A stretch of 64,000 nucleotides of DNA from Combretum micranthum. Taxonomy: Eukaryota > Streptophyta > Magnoliopsida > Myrtales > Combretaceae. The notes below the pieces were generated by a model. It saw only the letters and a list, made by a program, of their open reading frames with translations, was not told the origin of the DNA and did not search any database. The stretch spans positions 186,001-250,000 of the forward strand of contig JAMXBD010000233.1 of NCBI GenBank assembly GCA_024138025.1, given 5' to 3'. Below are positions 11,101-22,287 of this stretch, piece by piece (the first letter of the stretch is position 1; every line of letters begins with the position of its first letter). Both the position numbers and the translations under genes were made by a program.

Positions 11101-11189
11101 AACCAAATCTCAAAGTCTAAAGGAGAAGCTAAGCAAAAATTGGTTATCTTTTTGTCTTTGTGGCAAAAGTTTTGTTCAAACTTTACCAC

Positions 11190-11202
11190 AAAGAGGGGCA
11201 GC
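11190..11202 (+). other. Polypurine tract
   Basis: AAAGAGGGGCAGC lies directly before the TGTAGACACCC start of the 3' LTR. This is the plus-strand primer for cDNA synthesis. Confidence 0.85.
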
Positions 11203-11776
11203 TGTAGACACCCAATTTTTGCCCAATTAATTAAGGCTAAAAATTTAATTAAATTCATTTTTCCAAAAGCCTTAAGTATTGATGAAATTGGCTAAGTGAT
11301 CAAAGCACAGGCCCAATGGCCTGTTGGTTAAACACATTGACCCAAACACACATTCAAGCTCAAGGACACAGGTTCAAACCCTAGCAAAGGCAAATTTTTG
11401 CCTCTTTTTCATTATTGTCTTTTCATTTTCCTCAAATGTGACTTTTGCTTTACTTTGCATCAGTTTTTAACTGACAAAGCAACATTGATTATCAAAATTG
11501 ATGATGGGATTGCAAAGTGGTTACAAAATATGAAAGATTAGTGCAAAAAACAACCCAAAAGTTACAAAATTCAATGTATAAAGCATTCAATTGCATTCAA
11601 TTGAGGAGTTACAAAATTGAGTGGATGAATCTGGCATGGAATATGAAAACAATCATCAATTCATCAGTTTCAAACAATTTAATCATGGATTTTCTAATTA
11701 AATTCGTGGAAAAATCAAAGGGCAAAAATCAATTCATTTTTGAAACTGTTCGAAACTGAAAATTGAGCTTGCAACC

Positions 11777-11784
11777 TATAAATA
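11777..11784 (+). promoter_or_regulatory. LTR TATA box
   Basis: TATAAATA in CCTATAAATAGGAGGTCC, 575 bp into the LTR and followed by an A-rich stretch near 11800-11830 where a start site would lie. This fits the U3/R border of a plant LTR promoter. Confidence 0.7.
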
Positions 11785-12296
11785 GGAGGTCCTAGGAGCA
11801 AAAGGCACAAGTCAATTTCAACAAAACACAATCAGAATGAGTGAATTCGAAGATTTCGAAAATTAGGGTTCTTAAAGGGAAAATTCGAAATTTGAGAATT
11901 TCGAATTGTTTTTGATTCAATTGGAGTGTTTAAGGACCTTTAGGAACAAGTTTAAAGTGATCGAGTGTGCTTTAATTTGATCAATTTGTTCAAAATCATC
12001 TCTGCAAATTTTTTTATTTTTTTCGGATTTGAACCGTCGGCGACCACCACTTCAAACCGCCGTCCACGGTGGTTCTGGGCGTGAACCACCACCTCCAGAG
12101 GACGCGCCACCACCATTGGAGTCGGGCCGACAAGCTTCCAGCCACCGAGGACCACCGGAGCCGCCGGAATCCGCCCGAAAAGTCGCGTCGTCGTCTTCTT
12201 CACCCGTCGGAGCTCCGAGATCCGACCCGAAGATCCGAATCCAACCCGGTCGGTCATCGGTCAACGGTCGTTGGTCATCGGTTAACGGTCAACTCT

Positions 12297-12475
12297 GATC
12301 AGACGGCCCAGATTTTATCAAGCGATCAGACGGTCCAGATTTAATCAAGCGATCAGACGGCCCAGATTTCATCAAGCGATCAGACGGCTCAGATCGAGTC
12401 AACAAGATCAGACGATCCAGATCGGTCAGCGAGATCGACGCTCCAGATCTCGTCCGCTTCATCCGACGGTCCAGG
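12297..12475 (+). repeat. 27-bp tandem repeat in a GC-rich LTR block
   Basis: GATCAGACGGYCCAGAT units begin at 12297, 12324, 12351, 12378 and 12406, followed by decayed ones to about 12475. It is preceded by a GGTCAACGGTC-type short repeat (12251-12290). The block from about 12030 to 12480 is far richer in G+C than the surroundings. Confidence 0.88.
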
Positions 12476-13578
12476 TTAATCCGCATTATTTTATTAATAG
12501 TTTATTATATAATTAATTTCAGAAAATAATAAAAAATAGCAAAAAATAGTAAAAAATTTATAAAAATTCATAAAAAAAATTCAGAAAAATTCATAAAAAT
12601 ACAGAAAAATCCATAAAAATCAAAATATTTATTTTTTATATAAATTTATTTTTTTTTGATATTTTTTATATTTTTTGAATATTTTTAATGTGTATTTATA
12701 CACAAATTGCCTTAGAAATACATATTTAATACATGGAAAATATTTTTAATATATTTTAAATTATTCTGGATATGTTGTGAAATTATGTGATGATTTTTTT
12801 TAAAAAAAAATAAAATAATAAAAAATGATTTTTGGACTTAGAAAAATTATATTTTCATAAAATAAAAAAAACAATTGATTAGATCATAGGGTCATCAAAA
12901 AATAATTTTTTATAAAAACTTGAAAATTTAATGAACTTAAAATGAGAAGAGTTCAAAAAATTAAAATTGATCAACAAATTAAGTTCTTTTTTAAAGAACT
13001 ACGTTTTGTCTGATCTCGATTAGAGAGTACGTAGGCACCTGCGGGGCGACATTAAAAAATAAAAAAAGAAATGTTTTATTCTCTTTAGTAAATAAATATT
13101 TTTGTAAATATAAGATATTTTGTTGATGTTTATGTTCTAAAAAATAATAAAAATAAAAATGAAGAAAAGCACATAAAAAAAAATAAAAATAAATGATTTG
13201 ATTTGTAAATATTTGTGCTATAATGTTTCACTTAATTTTTTTTGAGCATGAAAAGGATAGATTAGAAATTTAAAATTCCAAAAGTGGTAACCGATTTGGT
13301 TTTAATAGGTTAGCCCCCGAATCCATGATATTTGGTTTTTTAAAAGTTGATTTTTCAAATCAAATTTTCGCAGACTAGTAGCTAAGTTAGGATCAACCGA
13401 CCCATTGATCCTAGCTTTTTATTTTTTCCCGATTTATATCGGGTGGCGACTCTAAATTTTTTTTAAAATTTCTTCTAACCCCTAGTCGAGGATTCATGTT
13501 AAATGGGTTCGGGTTTAATGTGAATCGGGTTAAGAGAAATGAACCAGATAAGAATAGTGGAAAAATCCAGGCTCGACA

Positions 13579-14095
13579 TATGGGAAATGTAAAAAGTACA
13601 TAATAGGAGTATAGAGTGTAAGAATAGATGTAGAAATGTAGAAATAGGTTAATAGTATAGAATAGTACTATGAATAGTAGATAAGACAATTTAATACCGA
13701 TAGTAAAGAAAATACGCGTAATTAAGCTGTATATGATATTTTTAAATACTGAAAAATTATAAAATTGATGTTTTTGAAATCCTTGTATTTTAACAAGTTT
13801 ATTTGGAATAATCGGAATATTTTTACCTTCGGGTGTATCAAGACACAGTTTTCGAAAACTGATCATGTTCGGATCCGAAAGACACTAAAAATTATCGAAT
13901 GTGATATTTTTTTGCTTTCTTATATTATTAGGAACTATTATCCACTATTATTTCAATTTCATTATTTTGGGGTTAAGAGCACTGTTGGATCTAATCTGCT
14001 AGGGTTTGATGTGTATTTGTTGACCTTAGGGTTTCCGGTTGACTTCCGGTTTAGGGTTTAAACATAAATCGTTGCATAAAATTTAGGGGATTACA
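13579..14095 (-). repeat. Fragment of a long gypsy LTR (family S), start end only
   Basis: This segment matches the right-hand end of the minus-oriented solo LTR at 54325-57802 (shared blocks around AATAGTACTATGAATAGTAGA, TAAAGAAAATACGCGTA and the final GGGGATTACA). Read on the minus strand it starts TGTAATCCCC. The rest of the LTR is missing because the Tat-like element lies at 13578; the remainder is expected beyond the left edge of the window. The base run ATGAT after 14095 would be its target duplication. Confidence 0.8.
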
Positions 14096-15957
14096 ATGAT
14101 CTTCTTGATTTGTTTTCTTAGTGTTTTGTTTAAAAAAATAAAGAGAGAAATTTATGTAAAAAAATTGTGTCTTTTAGGGTTTGATTAGGATTTGATTGAA
14201 GAAGAAGAAGAAGTAAAAAAATCGTATAAAAAAAAAGAGAAAGAATGGATTTTGATATTTTTTTTTTCTGATTAGGGTTTTTGTCTAGGGTTTGACTTGA
14301 AAAAAATGAGTAAAATATGAGTGAATTTGAGATCTCATGTGAACCTATCTTTCATACAAGATGTTTTGTGAATGGCAGGGTCTGCAGTTTGACTGTTGAT
14401 AGGGAAAGTTTTATAAATATCGTTAGTACCTTGTTGGTGGAAGAATGGTTTTGGAATCATTGAAGCTTAGAGCACCATACAATATACAAAATGAGTGTAG
14501 AGATATAATGGTGACTAAGCAGGACATGATTGCCTTTTCCATTGGAAGACATTGTGATGATTCTTTATGTGATGTGATTTCAATGCAAACTTGTCATATT
14601 TTGTTAAGGTGACCCTGGAAGTCAAAAAGGAAAGCGAAGTATGATGGATACAAAAATCACTATTCTTTGGCTTTCAACCAAAAGCAAGTGAGTTTAGTAC
14701 CCCATGATCTACTGGGAAGCTATTGAGGATCAGATGATAATAGCAAGATAATTCAGAAAAAGAGAAAAGGAAAACATTGCTCTGCAAAAGAATGGGAGTG
14801 AAGAAAAGATTGAGAAAAATGAAAAGAATGAGCGGAGTGAGATTGAAGGAAAGAGAAATAACATACTGGTGAGCACTGAGGGAAGCGAAAAGCAAATGAA
14901 TTTGAGCGATGAAAAAACAAAAAGTGAAAGTGATAAAAATGAGAGAGAGATTAAGAGTGATATGTGTTTTCCAACTAATGATCTTGATTTCCCTTTTCCT
15001 AATGAAATTGTTACACTGCTGCATGTTTTTAAAGATTTGTGTTCCCATAAACTTCCAGATGGAATTGATCTTCAACTTGATTTCATTCCTAGTGCTTTAA
15101 ATAAATCCTTCTATGGGTGCAATTCGAAAGAGTCTAAGAGCAAAGATTCGAGGACGAATCTTTTCGAAGAAAGAGGAAATGATGCAAATCTGATTGCATC
15201 ATCATTGGACCCAATCAAGTTCAAGATCAGTAATTCATTTCAAGGGATTAGAGGCCTATTGACAAGAGTTCTAATGATTAAAACATGAGTCAAGTGAATA
15301 AAGCAAGCCTATAAAATAGTTTAGGACACAAAAGATTGAAGAATTTCAAGTTTTGAAGCTGTTGAACCTGTATACCGCCGGCCTAGAAGTTGTACATTGC
15401 CAGCTTTGATTCAAAATCAAGTGGATTGAAGAAATTTGACCATAAGCAGGCACCAAGGCCGCCAGCCTTCTTTGCAATGCCACCGGCGTATACCCTTTAA
15501 GTTGCCGACCTTCTTGCTTTGCAAATAATTTTAACTTCAAGCTTTTTATTTAGGCTGCCCAATTTGTCATTTTTGTTGCTAGCCTTCTTTGGTCGATAGT
15601 TTTATTTCTTTTATGTCTTTTAGGTTTCCTTTAAGTTAGTTTATATATATCTTTTGTATTTGTTTTGAAGATCACTTTGATAAATGATAATTTGAGAGAT
15701 TTTTCTCTTTGAATTCTTGAGTGAATTCGTTTTGAACTTATTGGGAATTTTCTGTGGCGTTCACCCCTTTGACTTATCACTTGGTTTGGCATCATCGGTT
15801 ATGGCATCCTCAATTATGCCAAGGTTCTTGCTTCTCTATAAGCATTGGGTTGCTATTTTCCATTAGGTTTCTTAGATGATCGAGGGATTTTTGTATTCCA
15901 GATTCGGATATCGGGTCTCGTCACTGGTTGGCATGGTTTGGTTTGGTTTTCTCATCA
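14096..15957 (+). mobile_element. Non-autonomous gypsy derivative, unit 1 (internal part plus LTR)
   Basis: First of three tandem units with the same order: leader, protease remnant, charged linker, short RT-start motif, tail, LTR. The LTR end is fixed at 15957 (CTCATCA) by the primer site that follows. The LTR start is not clear; it lies somewhere after 15286. Unit 2 repeats this sequence from about 16068 with the same leader (TGTTTTCTTAGTGTTTT). Confidence 0.75.
14318..15340 (+). pseudogene. Protease/linker/tail polyprotein remnant, unit 1
   Basis: Frames carry a gypsy protease (CFVNGRVCSLTVD, later a decayed DRPW-like region before 14640), then a Glu/Lys-rich linker, then in 14869-15288 FPFPNEIVTLLHVFKDLCSH and LPDGIDLQLDFIPSALNKSF, which is the segment normally just before RT (GLPP..GI.H.IDF.PGA in relatives). 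Immediately after comes SRTNLFEERGNDAN and GIRGLLTRVLMIKT, the normal C-terminal tail that follows integrase. RT, RNase H and integrase are therefore absent. Protease Asp is present (SLTVD) but its Gly partner is not conserved (DRES). Not functional. Confidence 0.7.
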
Positions 15958-15959
15958 TT

Positions 15960-15971
15960 TGGCATTAGAGC
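15960..15971 (+). other. Primer binding site, decayed tRNA-iMet type
   Basis: TGGCATTAGAGC lies two bases after the LTR end CTCATCA and differs in two positions from TGGTATCAGAGC, the usual initiator-Met primer site of plant retrotransposons. It fixes the LTR border. Confidence 0.65.
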
Positions 15972-16273
15972 AAAGGTTTTCTAAGAATCCATATCCAGTT
16001 CAATTAGAGGTAACACTCGAATTGTTCATATCCTTTGATAGTCTTTGTTAGATTAGGCTATGTTTGTTCTTGTTGATCTGTTTTCTTAGTGTTTTATTAC
16101 AAAGAAAGGAGAGAAATTCATGTAAAAAAATTCTTTCTTTTAGGGTTTGATTAGGATTTGATTGAAGAAGAAGAAGAGTTTAAAAAAATTCATATAAAAG
16201 AAAAGAGAAAGAATGGATTTTGATTATTTGGGTTTTTTTCCAAGGTTTAAGTTAAAAAATGAGTAAAATATGA

Positions 16274-17260
16274 GTGAATGGTGATGAGATCTCATGTGAA
16301 TGTATCTTTCATACAAGATGTTTTGTGACTAGCAAGGTTTGTAGTTTGACTATTGACGGAGGAGGTTTTATAAATACTGTTAGTCCTTTGTTCGTGGAAG
16401 AATTGGATTTGGAAGTTTTGAAGCTTAGAGCACCATACAAAATACAGAATAGGTGTGGAGATTTTATGGTGATTGAGCAGGTTATGATTGCCTTTTCCAT
16501 TGGAAGATACTGTGATGGAATTTTATGTGATGTGATTTCAATGCAAAATTTTATCATATTTTGTTGGGGCAACCATGGAAGTTAAAAAAGAAAGCCAAGT
16601 ATGATTGATACAAAGATCACTATTCTTTGGTTTTCAACCAAAAGCAAGTGAATTTAGTACCCTTCGATTCATATGAAGCTATTAAGGATCAGATGATGAT
16701 AATAAGACAATTCAAAGAAAGAGAAAAAGAAAACATCGCTCTATAAAAGAAGGAGAGTAAAGAAAAGATTGAGAAAGATGAAAAGAATGAGAGAAGTGAG
16801 ATTGAAGAAAAGAGCAATAGCACATTGGTTAGTACTGAGGAGAGAGAAAAGCAAATGAATTTGAGCGGTGAAAAAGCAAAAGGTGAAAGTGTTAAAAAAA
16901 AGAGATTAAGAGATATTTGTTTTCCAACTAATGATCTTGATTTCCCTTTTCCTAGTGAAATTGTTTCGCAGCTGTAGGATTTTAAAGATTTGTGTTCCTA
17001 GAAACTTCCAGATGGAATTTTATCTTCAACTTGATTTCATTCCTAGTGCTTTAGATAAATCCACCTATGGGTGCAATCCAAAAGAGTCCAAGAACAAAGA
17101 TTTGAGGACGAATCTTTTCAAAGAAGGAGGAAATGATGCACATCTGATGACATCATCATTTGAGCCGACCAAGTTCAAGATTAGTAATTTATTTCTCGGT
17201 ATTAGAGGCTCATTGATTGGAGTTCTAATGATTAAAACACGAGTTAAGCGAATAAAGTAA
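16274..17260 (+). pseudogene. Protease/linker/tail polyprotein remnant, unit 2
   Basis: The frame 16274-16585 holds the better-preserved protease: CFVTSKVCSLTIDGGGFINT with the catalytic D-G-G intact, VSPLFVEELDLEVLKLRAPY, and FSIGRYCDGILCDVISM. It breaks before the LLGRPW-equivalent. The linker (16730-16930) is rich in Glu/Lys. 16931-17260 carries LDFIPSALDKSTYGCNPKES, then TNLFKEGGNDAHL and the basic tail IKTRVKRIK. As in unit 1 the RT-integrase block is missing. Role would have been processing of the parent polyprotein; this copy is dead. Confidence 0.75.
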
Positions 17261-17712
17261 GCTTATTAAATAGTTTGGGAAACGAAAGATTGAAGAATTT
17301 CAAGTTTTGAAGATATTGAACTTGCATATTGCTGGCTTAGAAGTTGTACACTACCAGCTTTGATTCAAAATCAATCGAATTGAAGAATTTTGACCACATC
17401 GAAACCAAGGCTGTCGACTTTCTTTGCAATGTTGCCGACATGTATCTCTTAAGCCATCAGCTTTCTTGCTTTGGCAAATAATTTCAATATCATGTTTTTT
17501 ATTTAGGTCACCCAATTCGTGATATAAGCCACCGACCTTCTTTGTATGACATTTTTATTTTTTATTTTTTTAAAATCTTTTAGGTTTCCTTTGAGTTAGC
17601 TTATATAGATCTTTTACATTTTTTTAAGATAAATTTGATGAATGATAATTTGAGAGATCTTTCTCTTTGAATTCTTGAGTGAATTCATTTTGAACTTATC
17701 GAGAATTTAAAT

Positions 17713-20700
17713 TGAGCCAAGGGCCCAATACACATGATGTGAATCTGATAGCATCATCATTGGAGTCGACCAAGTTCCAGATCAACAATTCATTTCCAGG
17801 GATTGGAGGCCTGTTGATTAGAGTTCTAATGATTAAAACAGGAGTCAAGCGAACAAAGCAAGCCTGTAATATAGTTTGGGATATGAAAGATTGAGGAATT
17901 TCAAGTTTTGAAGCTGTTGAACCTGTACACTGCCGGCCTAGAAGTTGTATACTACCAGCTTTGATTCAAAATCAATTGAATAGAAGAAATTTGACCAAAC
18001 GTTAGAACCAAGGCCACTGGCCTTCTTTGTAATGCCAGTGTATCCCCCCTAAGCTTATTGCCTTCTTTCTTCGGCAAACAATTTAAATTTCATGTTTTTC
18101 ATTTAGGTTGCCTATCACACCTCAAAGCATACAATAAATGTAACAGTTCGTCGCATGCTAAACGAGACTTAAGAATCACTACCACAGTCATTCAAAAGTC
18201 TTGTATTAGTGTGCAAGGCGTTCCTTTATGACAATAGAATGCATAAACAATTGTGGATAGATACTTTAACCTGATAGGATAAGCATAAAAATATAAACCA
18301 CAGATATCCCAGGATCAGTTACAAAGAATTAAGGGGCATTCCCCTGCTACACATAAGTCTAGGTATTATCTTTTTGGTAACACTTGATCTTTCTAGGTTC
18401 ACTACAAAAAACTATACAAAACCAATAGTAAACTTCTAAGGAGATAACTCCTAGTCTCGCATTACCTAATTTGGTTAGGTCCGGGGACACAGCCATATGT
18501 ACGGGACCTGCATTAGAAAGAAACTGTAGGGGTATAAGCTACACTAGCTTAGTGAGTTTCACTTTCAAAATTAAATGCTTAACAAGTAATATATATTAGG
18601 CAAGTTATATTAATAACAATATGAAAATGCATAAGCACGTAAGCATACAATATATAAGACTTTTTGGGAGTCTTATGTTGAATGGATTTACGCCTTTCAT
18701 TCGGGGTTTGGTGTTTCAAGCCCATACGACCATAGATTTCAATTTTTCTCATTTATATTGTGGTTGACACAGGTGTCCACCCACCCACATTTTCATTTCC
18801 GGCAATTACACCAACATTCGAGTTTACAGGCCTTTCGTTGCCCAACCATTATGCTTCATTCCCACAAAGGTATAATAACCTATGCAATGTGACTCACATA
18901 TGGTATGCATGATCAATTTAATTATAAGATCATGGCATATTAATTTAACAATTTATGGGCGATCATAGATATTGCAGACACTTCAATTCTATAATAAATC
19001 ATACAAATATTTATAACAAGCTCATTTCGATATTCTTATCATCAATTTTTCCAAGTAGAACTCATACACACACAATCAAATTTTTTATCTCGCCCTAATT
19101 CTAATGCCACTAACGTTACAAGCACAAGCACAATCACAAGCATATAATTTAAAGATAGTGAACTCACTCGGTCATGGTCTTTGGTCTCTAATGGTAGTGA
19201 TCAGAAACAGGAATTTTCCCGATTCCAAAATCACCTAAACGAAAGAAATACCACTATGAGTATTTCATACCATAACTAATTCCAAACTTTTCAATAAAAA
19301 CTCTTTAAATTCGTAATTTCCATGGTAATTGGAAATTCCAACTTAAAATGGTAATATCTTGGTCATTTTAACTCGGAATTTCGCAAATAAGCTATCGATT
19401 TGTATCTACTTTGAAAGATCTATCTATTTGTGATGTTATTACATAATTTTGAAAATGTTTAGGTCTTGGAATGTTTGGATCAGATCTAATTAGTAACTAG
19501 AATTTGAAATTCCAAAATTGTTTTGTGAAATTTGTATTATTTCTAACAAGTAGATTATATGTATATGCAATATCTACAAGTTATGATCATGAATGTCATG
19601 ATATGAGCTATCTACATGTAATTCCTTAATGATTCTTGATTAAAATGAATTTTGCAAAAATTTTCACTTTGCAATAATGTCATGAACACTTGTTTGAGAA
19701 AACTAGCTTTATTCCTTTGAAAATCATGCATATTTTTAATATGATAAGGCCTTGATAACCTATATACCTAATATCTTCATTATCTCAATAAATTTCTTCA
19801 TTTAAAGGTTGGAAAATAGATGCTTTAAGGTGAGTTTTGCCTAATGACGAATTTTGCACAATTTTTGGAAAGGAAAATATTATTTGATCTTAGTTGGAAA
19901 ACCTTTCCTTTGTTTTAAGTTTCTACTTTGATAAAACACATTTACTCTTATAAAAATCAAGTCTTTATGACTTCTATTCGCTAAGGCTTCTATTTTTCTA
20001 TTATAGTACTCATTTTGACATTTAGAAATAGGTGTTTAAATATGGATCATTGTTAGATCCGAATTTTGTAAAATTTTTTTTGAGATTATTTCTTCTGAAA
20101 AACTCATTTAATCTTTCTAAAACTAAGTCCTAATCAAACCTACTCCTTAAGGTTTCCATTTTTTTAATAAAACTCTTGTTTTATGGTTGGAAAATAGGTG
20201 TTTTTTTGGCATTTCACCCTAGTTACGAATTTCAACATTTTTGTTGGTGTTGAAACCTAGATCTAACTTAACTTTTGTAATCATTTTCTTGTTTTGAAAA
20301 TTTCTCTTAGTAAAACCATGATCAACTTATAAAAATCACTACTTTATTATACCTATTACCTAAGCCCTTCATTTTATATGTAAAACCTTCATTTTGAAGT
20401 TGGAAAATATGTTTTCTAAATGGATCTTTCCCAAGATCCCAATTTTTAAAATCACTTTTTGATAGAAATAAAATGGATTTTGAGTTTTGATCAACACCTT
20501 CACTAAGACTTTCATGTAACAAGACTTTCATGCATATAAAACAAATAACTATGTTATTTTAACTACTCTAAACAAGTAGATCTACTATACTACTCATGCT
20601 ATGAATGTAAATGCATCATGAAAAATATGTAGATGAGAATAATAATGAAAATATATGCACAAAATTTCTATAAGAATAATGTATAACAATAATATATCAA

Positions 20701-22287
20701 AATACTAGTATATCAACTTTAACAGCAAGATCTATACATTGTGATGACAAGAATATCATGTTTTAGTGTTTCCACATCACTAGCATAAAGTTCATGGGGA
20801 TTTTTTGTAGAACCACACATGTATATCCTTGTCATTACATGTTTCTATAGTGGTAGGATCAAGATCTATTAACTATTTAGTATTTGGAGAAGGAAACTTG
20901 AAGTAAAAAAAAAAAAAAAAATTTGTGTGTGTGTGTATGGCAATGGAGCTCACGATAAGGAGGGAGGAGAGGGAGAGAAAAGCTTTCCAAAGTTTGATTT
21001 GTGAGAAAAAGAAAGAAAGTGAAAAAGTGAAATGTGAAAATGATATTATATAGGAAAATGAATTAGGGTTTTGTATGATTAATTTATTTTTTAAAAAATC
21101 AAACAAATTGGAGAGAGAGGGAGCAAGGGGACGTCGGTCCTTATGGAGGAAGAGAAGGGAAGTTTTGATTTTATTTTGTGTAATAAAATTCGATTTTATT
21201 AAATAACTTTAAGTACTAAAATACATTGGATAGGTAAATTTGCAAGAAAGTGATGTAAAATTATAAGAATAGGTTGTAAGGATGTAAGAATAGGGTATGG
21301 ATGGTTGTACTTGATAAATAGTGTGAAAGAAAGCAAAAAGTTGATTAGACAATTAAATTATCGGTAGTAATGAAAATACGATAAAAAGGTTATAATTGTA
21401 ACTTTTATAACTCGAAAAATCATATAACTGATATATTTAGAAATATTATGAAATTACCAATCTAACAGTACTAATATCATATATTTAATATCCCGAGCCT
21501 TGGGACATGCTTTTCAAGATCTATATCCAATCGGGATCAAAATAGGTCGAAAACCCCCTCATCTGGTATTGTTAAGTATTCTAATATTAATACAAGCCAA
21601 CCTGCACTTCTTACTCATTTTTCGACCCTTTGGTTTAAAATCACGGGATTGCCGGATCTAAACCGCTAGTGTTTCTTAAGGTTTTGTTGACTTAGGATTT
21701 CTGGTTGACTTTCTGATTTAAGGTTTTATTTGGAGTCAACTTGTTTCTATTCTTTCGAGGTTTCGTTCTTGGCATTGCCAGACATACGGTTTCCAAGTCT
21801 GATTGGTCCAGATGTATTCTTTTAGGGATTTCGATTTCCAGTTTTAAGTTTTCTGAAATTGATCTCAGGTTTGCTAAGAAAATGAGGGTTTACACCGCCC
21901 AATTTGTGATATAGGCCACCAGCCTTCTTTGAACGACACTTTTATTTCTTTTATGTCTTTTAGGTTTCCTTTGAGTTAGTTTATATAAATCTTTTGTATT
22001 TGTTTTGAAGATAACTTTGATGAATGATAATTTGAGAGATCTTTGTCTTTGAATTCTTGAGTGAATTCGTTTTGAACTTATTTGGAATTGCTTGTGGCAT
22101 TCCCTCTTTGACTTATCAATCGGTTTGCCATCACTAGTTGTGGCATCTTCGATTGTACCAAGGTTCCTGATTCTCTATAAGCAATAGGTTGCGTTTTCCA
22201 TCAAGCTTCTTAGACGATCAAGGGATTTTGTACTCTAGATTTGGATATCGGGTCTAATCACAGTTTGCCGTGGTTCAGTTCTCATCA
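17713..22287 (+). mobile_element. Non-autonomous gypsy derivative, unit 3 (partial, interrupted)
   Basis: Begins within the tail coding region (frame 17712-17894: DVNLIASSLESTKFQINN, then IKTGVKRTKQACNIVWD) and continues into an LTR. A solo LTR at 18113-21894 splits it; the LTR resumes at 21895 (CCGCCCAATTTGTGATATAG) and ends CTCATCA at 22287, matching 15957. Confidence 0.75.
18113..21894 (-). repeat. Solo LTR of family S, 3.78 kb, minus orientation
   Basis: On the minus strand it runs from TGTAAACCCTCATTTTCTTA (ending at + position 21894) to GGTGTGATA (18113); the terminal CA is mutated to TA. It matches the solo LTR at 50353-54191 along its length. Flanks are TTGCC (18108-18112) and CCGCC (21895-21899), each one change away from CTGCC in the uninterrupted paralogue near 15556, so this is a decayed 5-bp duplication. 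A TATATAAT promoter motif lies near 21045 and a (GT)n run near 20926. Short frames inside (20322-20531, 20873-21106) have no motif. Confidence 0.88.

Larger units (their letters stand above)
1..13578 (+). mobile_element. Tat/Ogre-like Ty3/gypsy retrotransposon, 5' end cut by window
   Basis: Seen: direct terminal repeats (1-691 and 12873-13578 align closely), primer site after the left LTR, polypurine tract before the right LTR, and between them ORF1, gag, protease, RT, RNase H, a second RNase H and integrase in that order. The integrase is last, as in Ty3/gypsy. The extra ORF before gag, the additional archaeal-type RNase H between RNase H and integrase, the tRNA-Arg primer site and the tandem arrays after integrase are together diagnostic of the Tat group (Ogre/Retand relatives). 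Most reading frames except integrase are broken, so this copy is not autonomous. It sits inside the solo LTR fragment that starts at 13579; its target duplication cannot be tested because the left end is outside the window. Confidence 0.93.
11203..13578 (+). repeat. 3' LTR of the Tat-like element, complete
   Basis: 2376 bp from TGTAGACACC to GGCTCGACA, with TG...CA ends. The part from 12873 onwards matches the window start. It contains a TATA box, a GC-rich block with a 27-bp repeat, an AT-rich stretch (12485-12872) and a conserved GAGTACGTAGGCACCTGCGG segment near the end. Open frames within it (11517-11759, 12029-12344 and their antisense partners) show no protein motif. It ends abruptly in the solo LTR fragment at 13579. 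Confidence 0.95.
15958..17712 (+). mobile_element. Non-autonomous gypsy derivative, unit 2
   Basis: Starts immediately after the unit 1 LTR. Same leader, protease and tail as unit 1. Its LTR is cut at about 17712, where unit 3 begins in the middle of the tail coding region, so unit 2 ends in a truncated LTR. Confidence 0.7.

Noticed and set aside
10362..11258. Four long overlapping minus-strand frames with Gly-His-Leu-Pro-Asp-Gln-Trp type repeats
   Set aside because: They are translations of the 26/32-bp minisatellite, open in three frames because the unit has no stop. No start context, domain or conserved frame.
11360..11400. GGTTCAAACCCT as a tRNA B box
   Set aside because: No A box, acceptor stem or anticodon arm around it; it is LTR sequence.
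12029..12344. Pro/Arg/Ser-rich frames on both strands
   Set aside because: They lie in the GC-rich LTR block; open frames are expected from base composition and show no motif.
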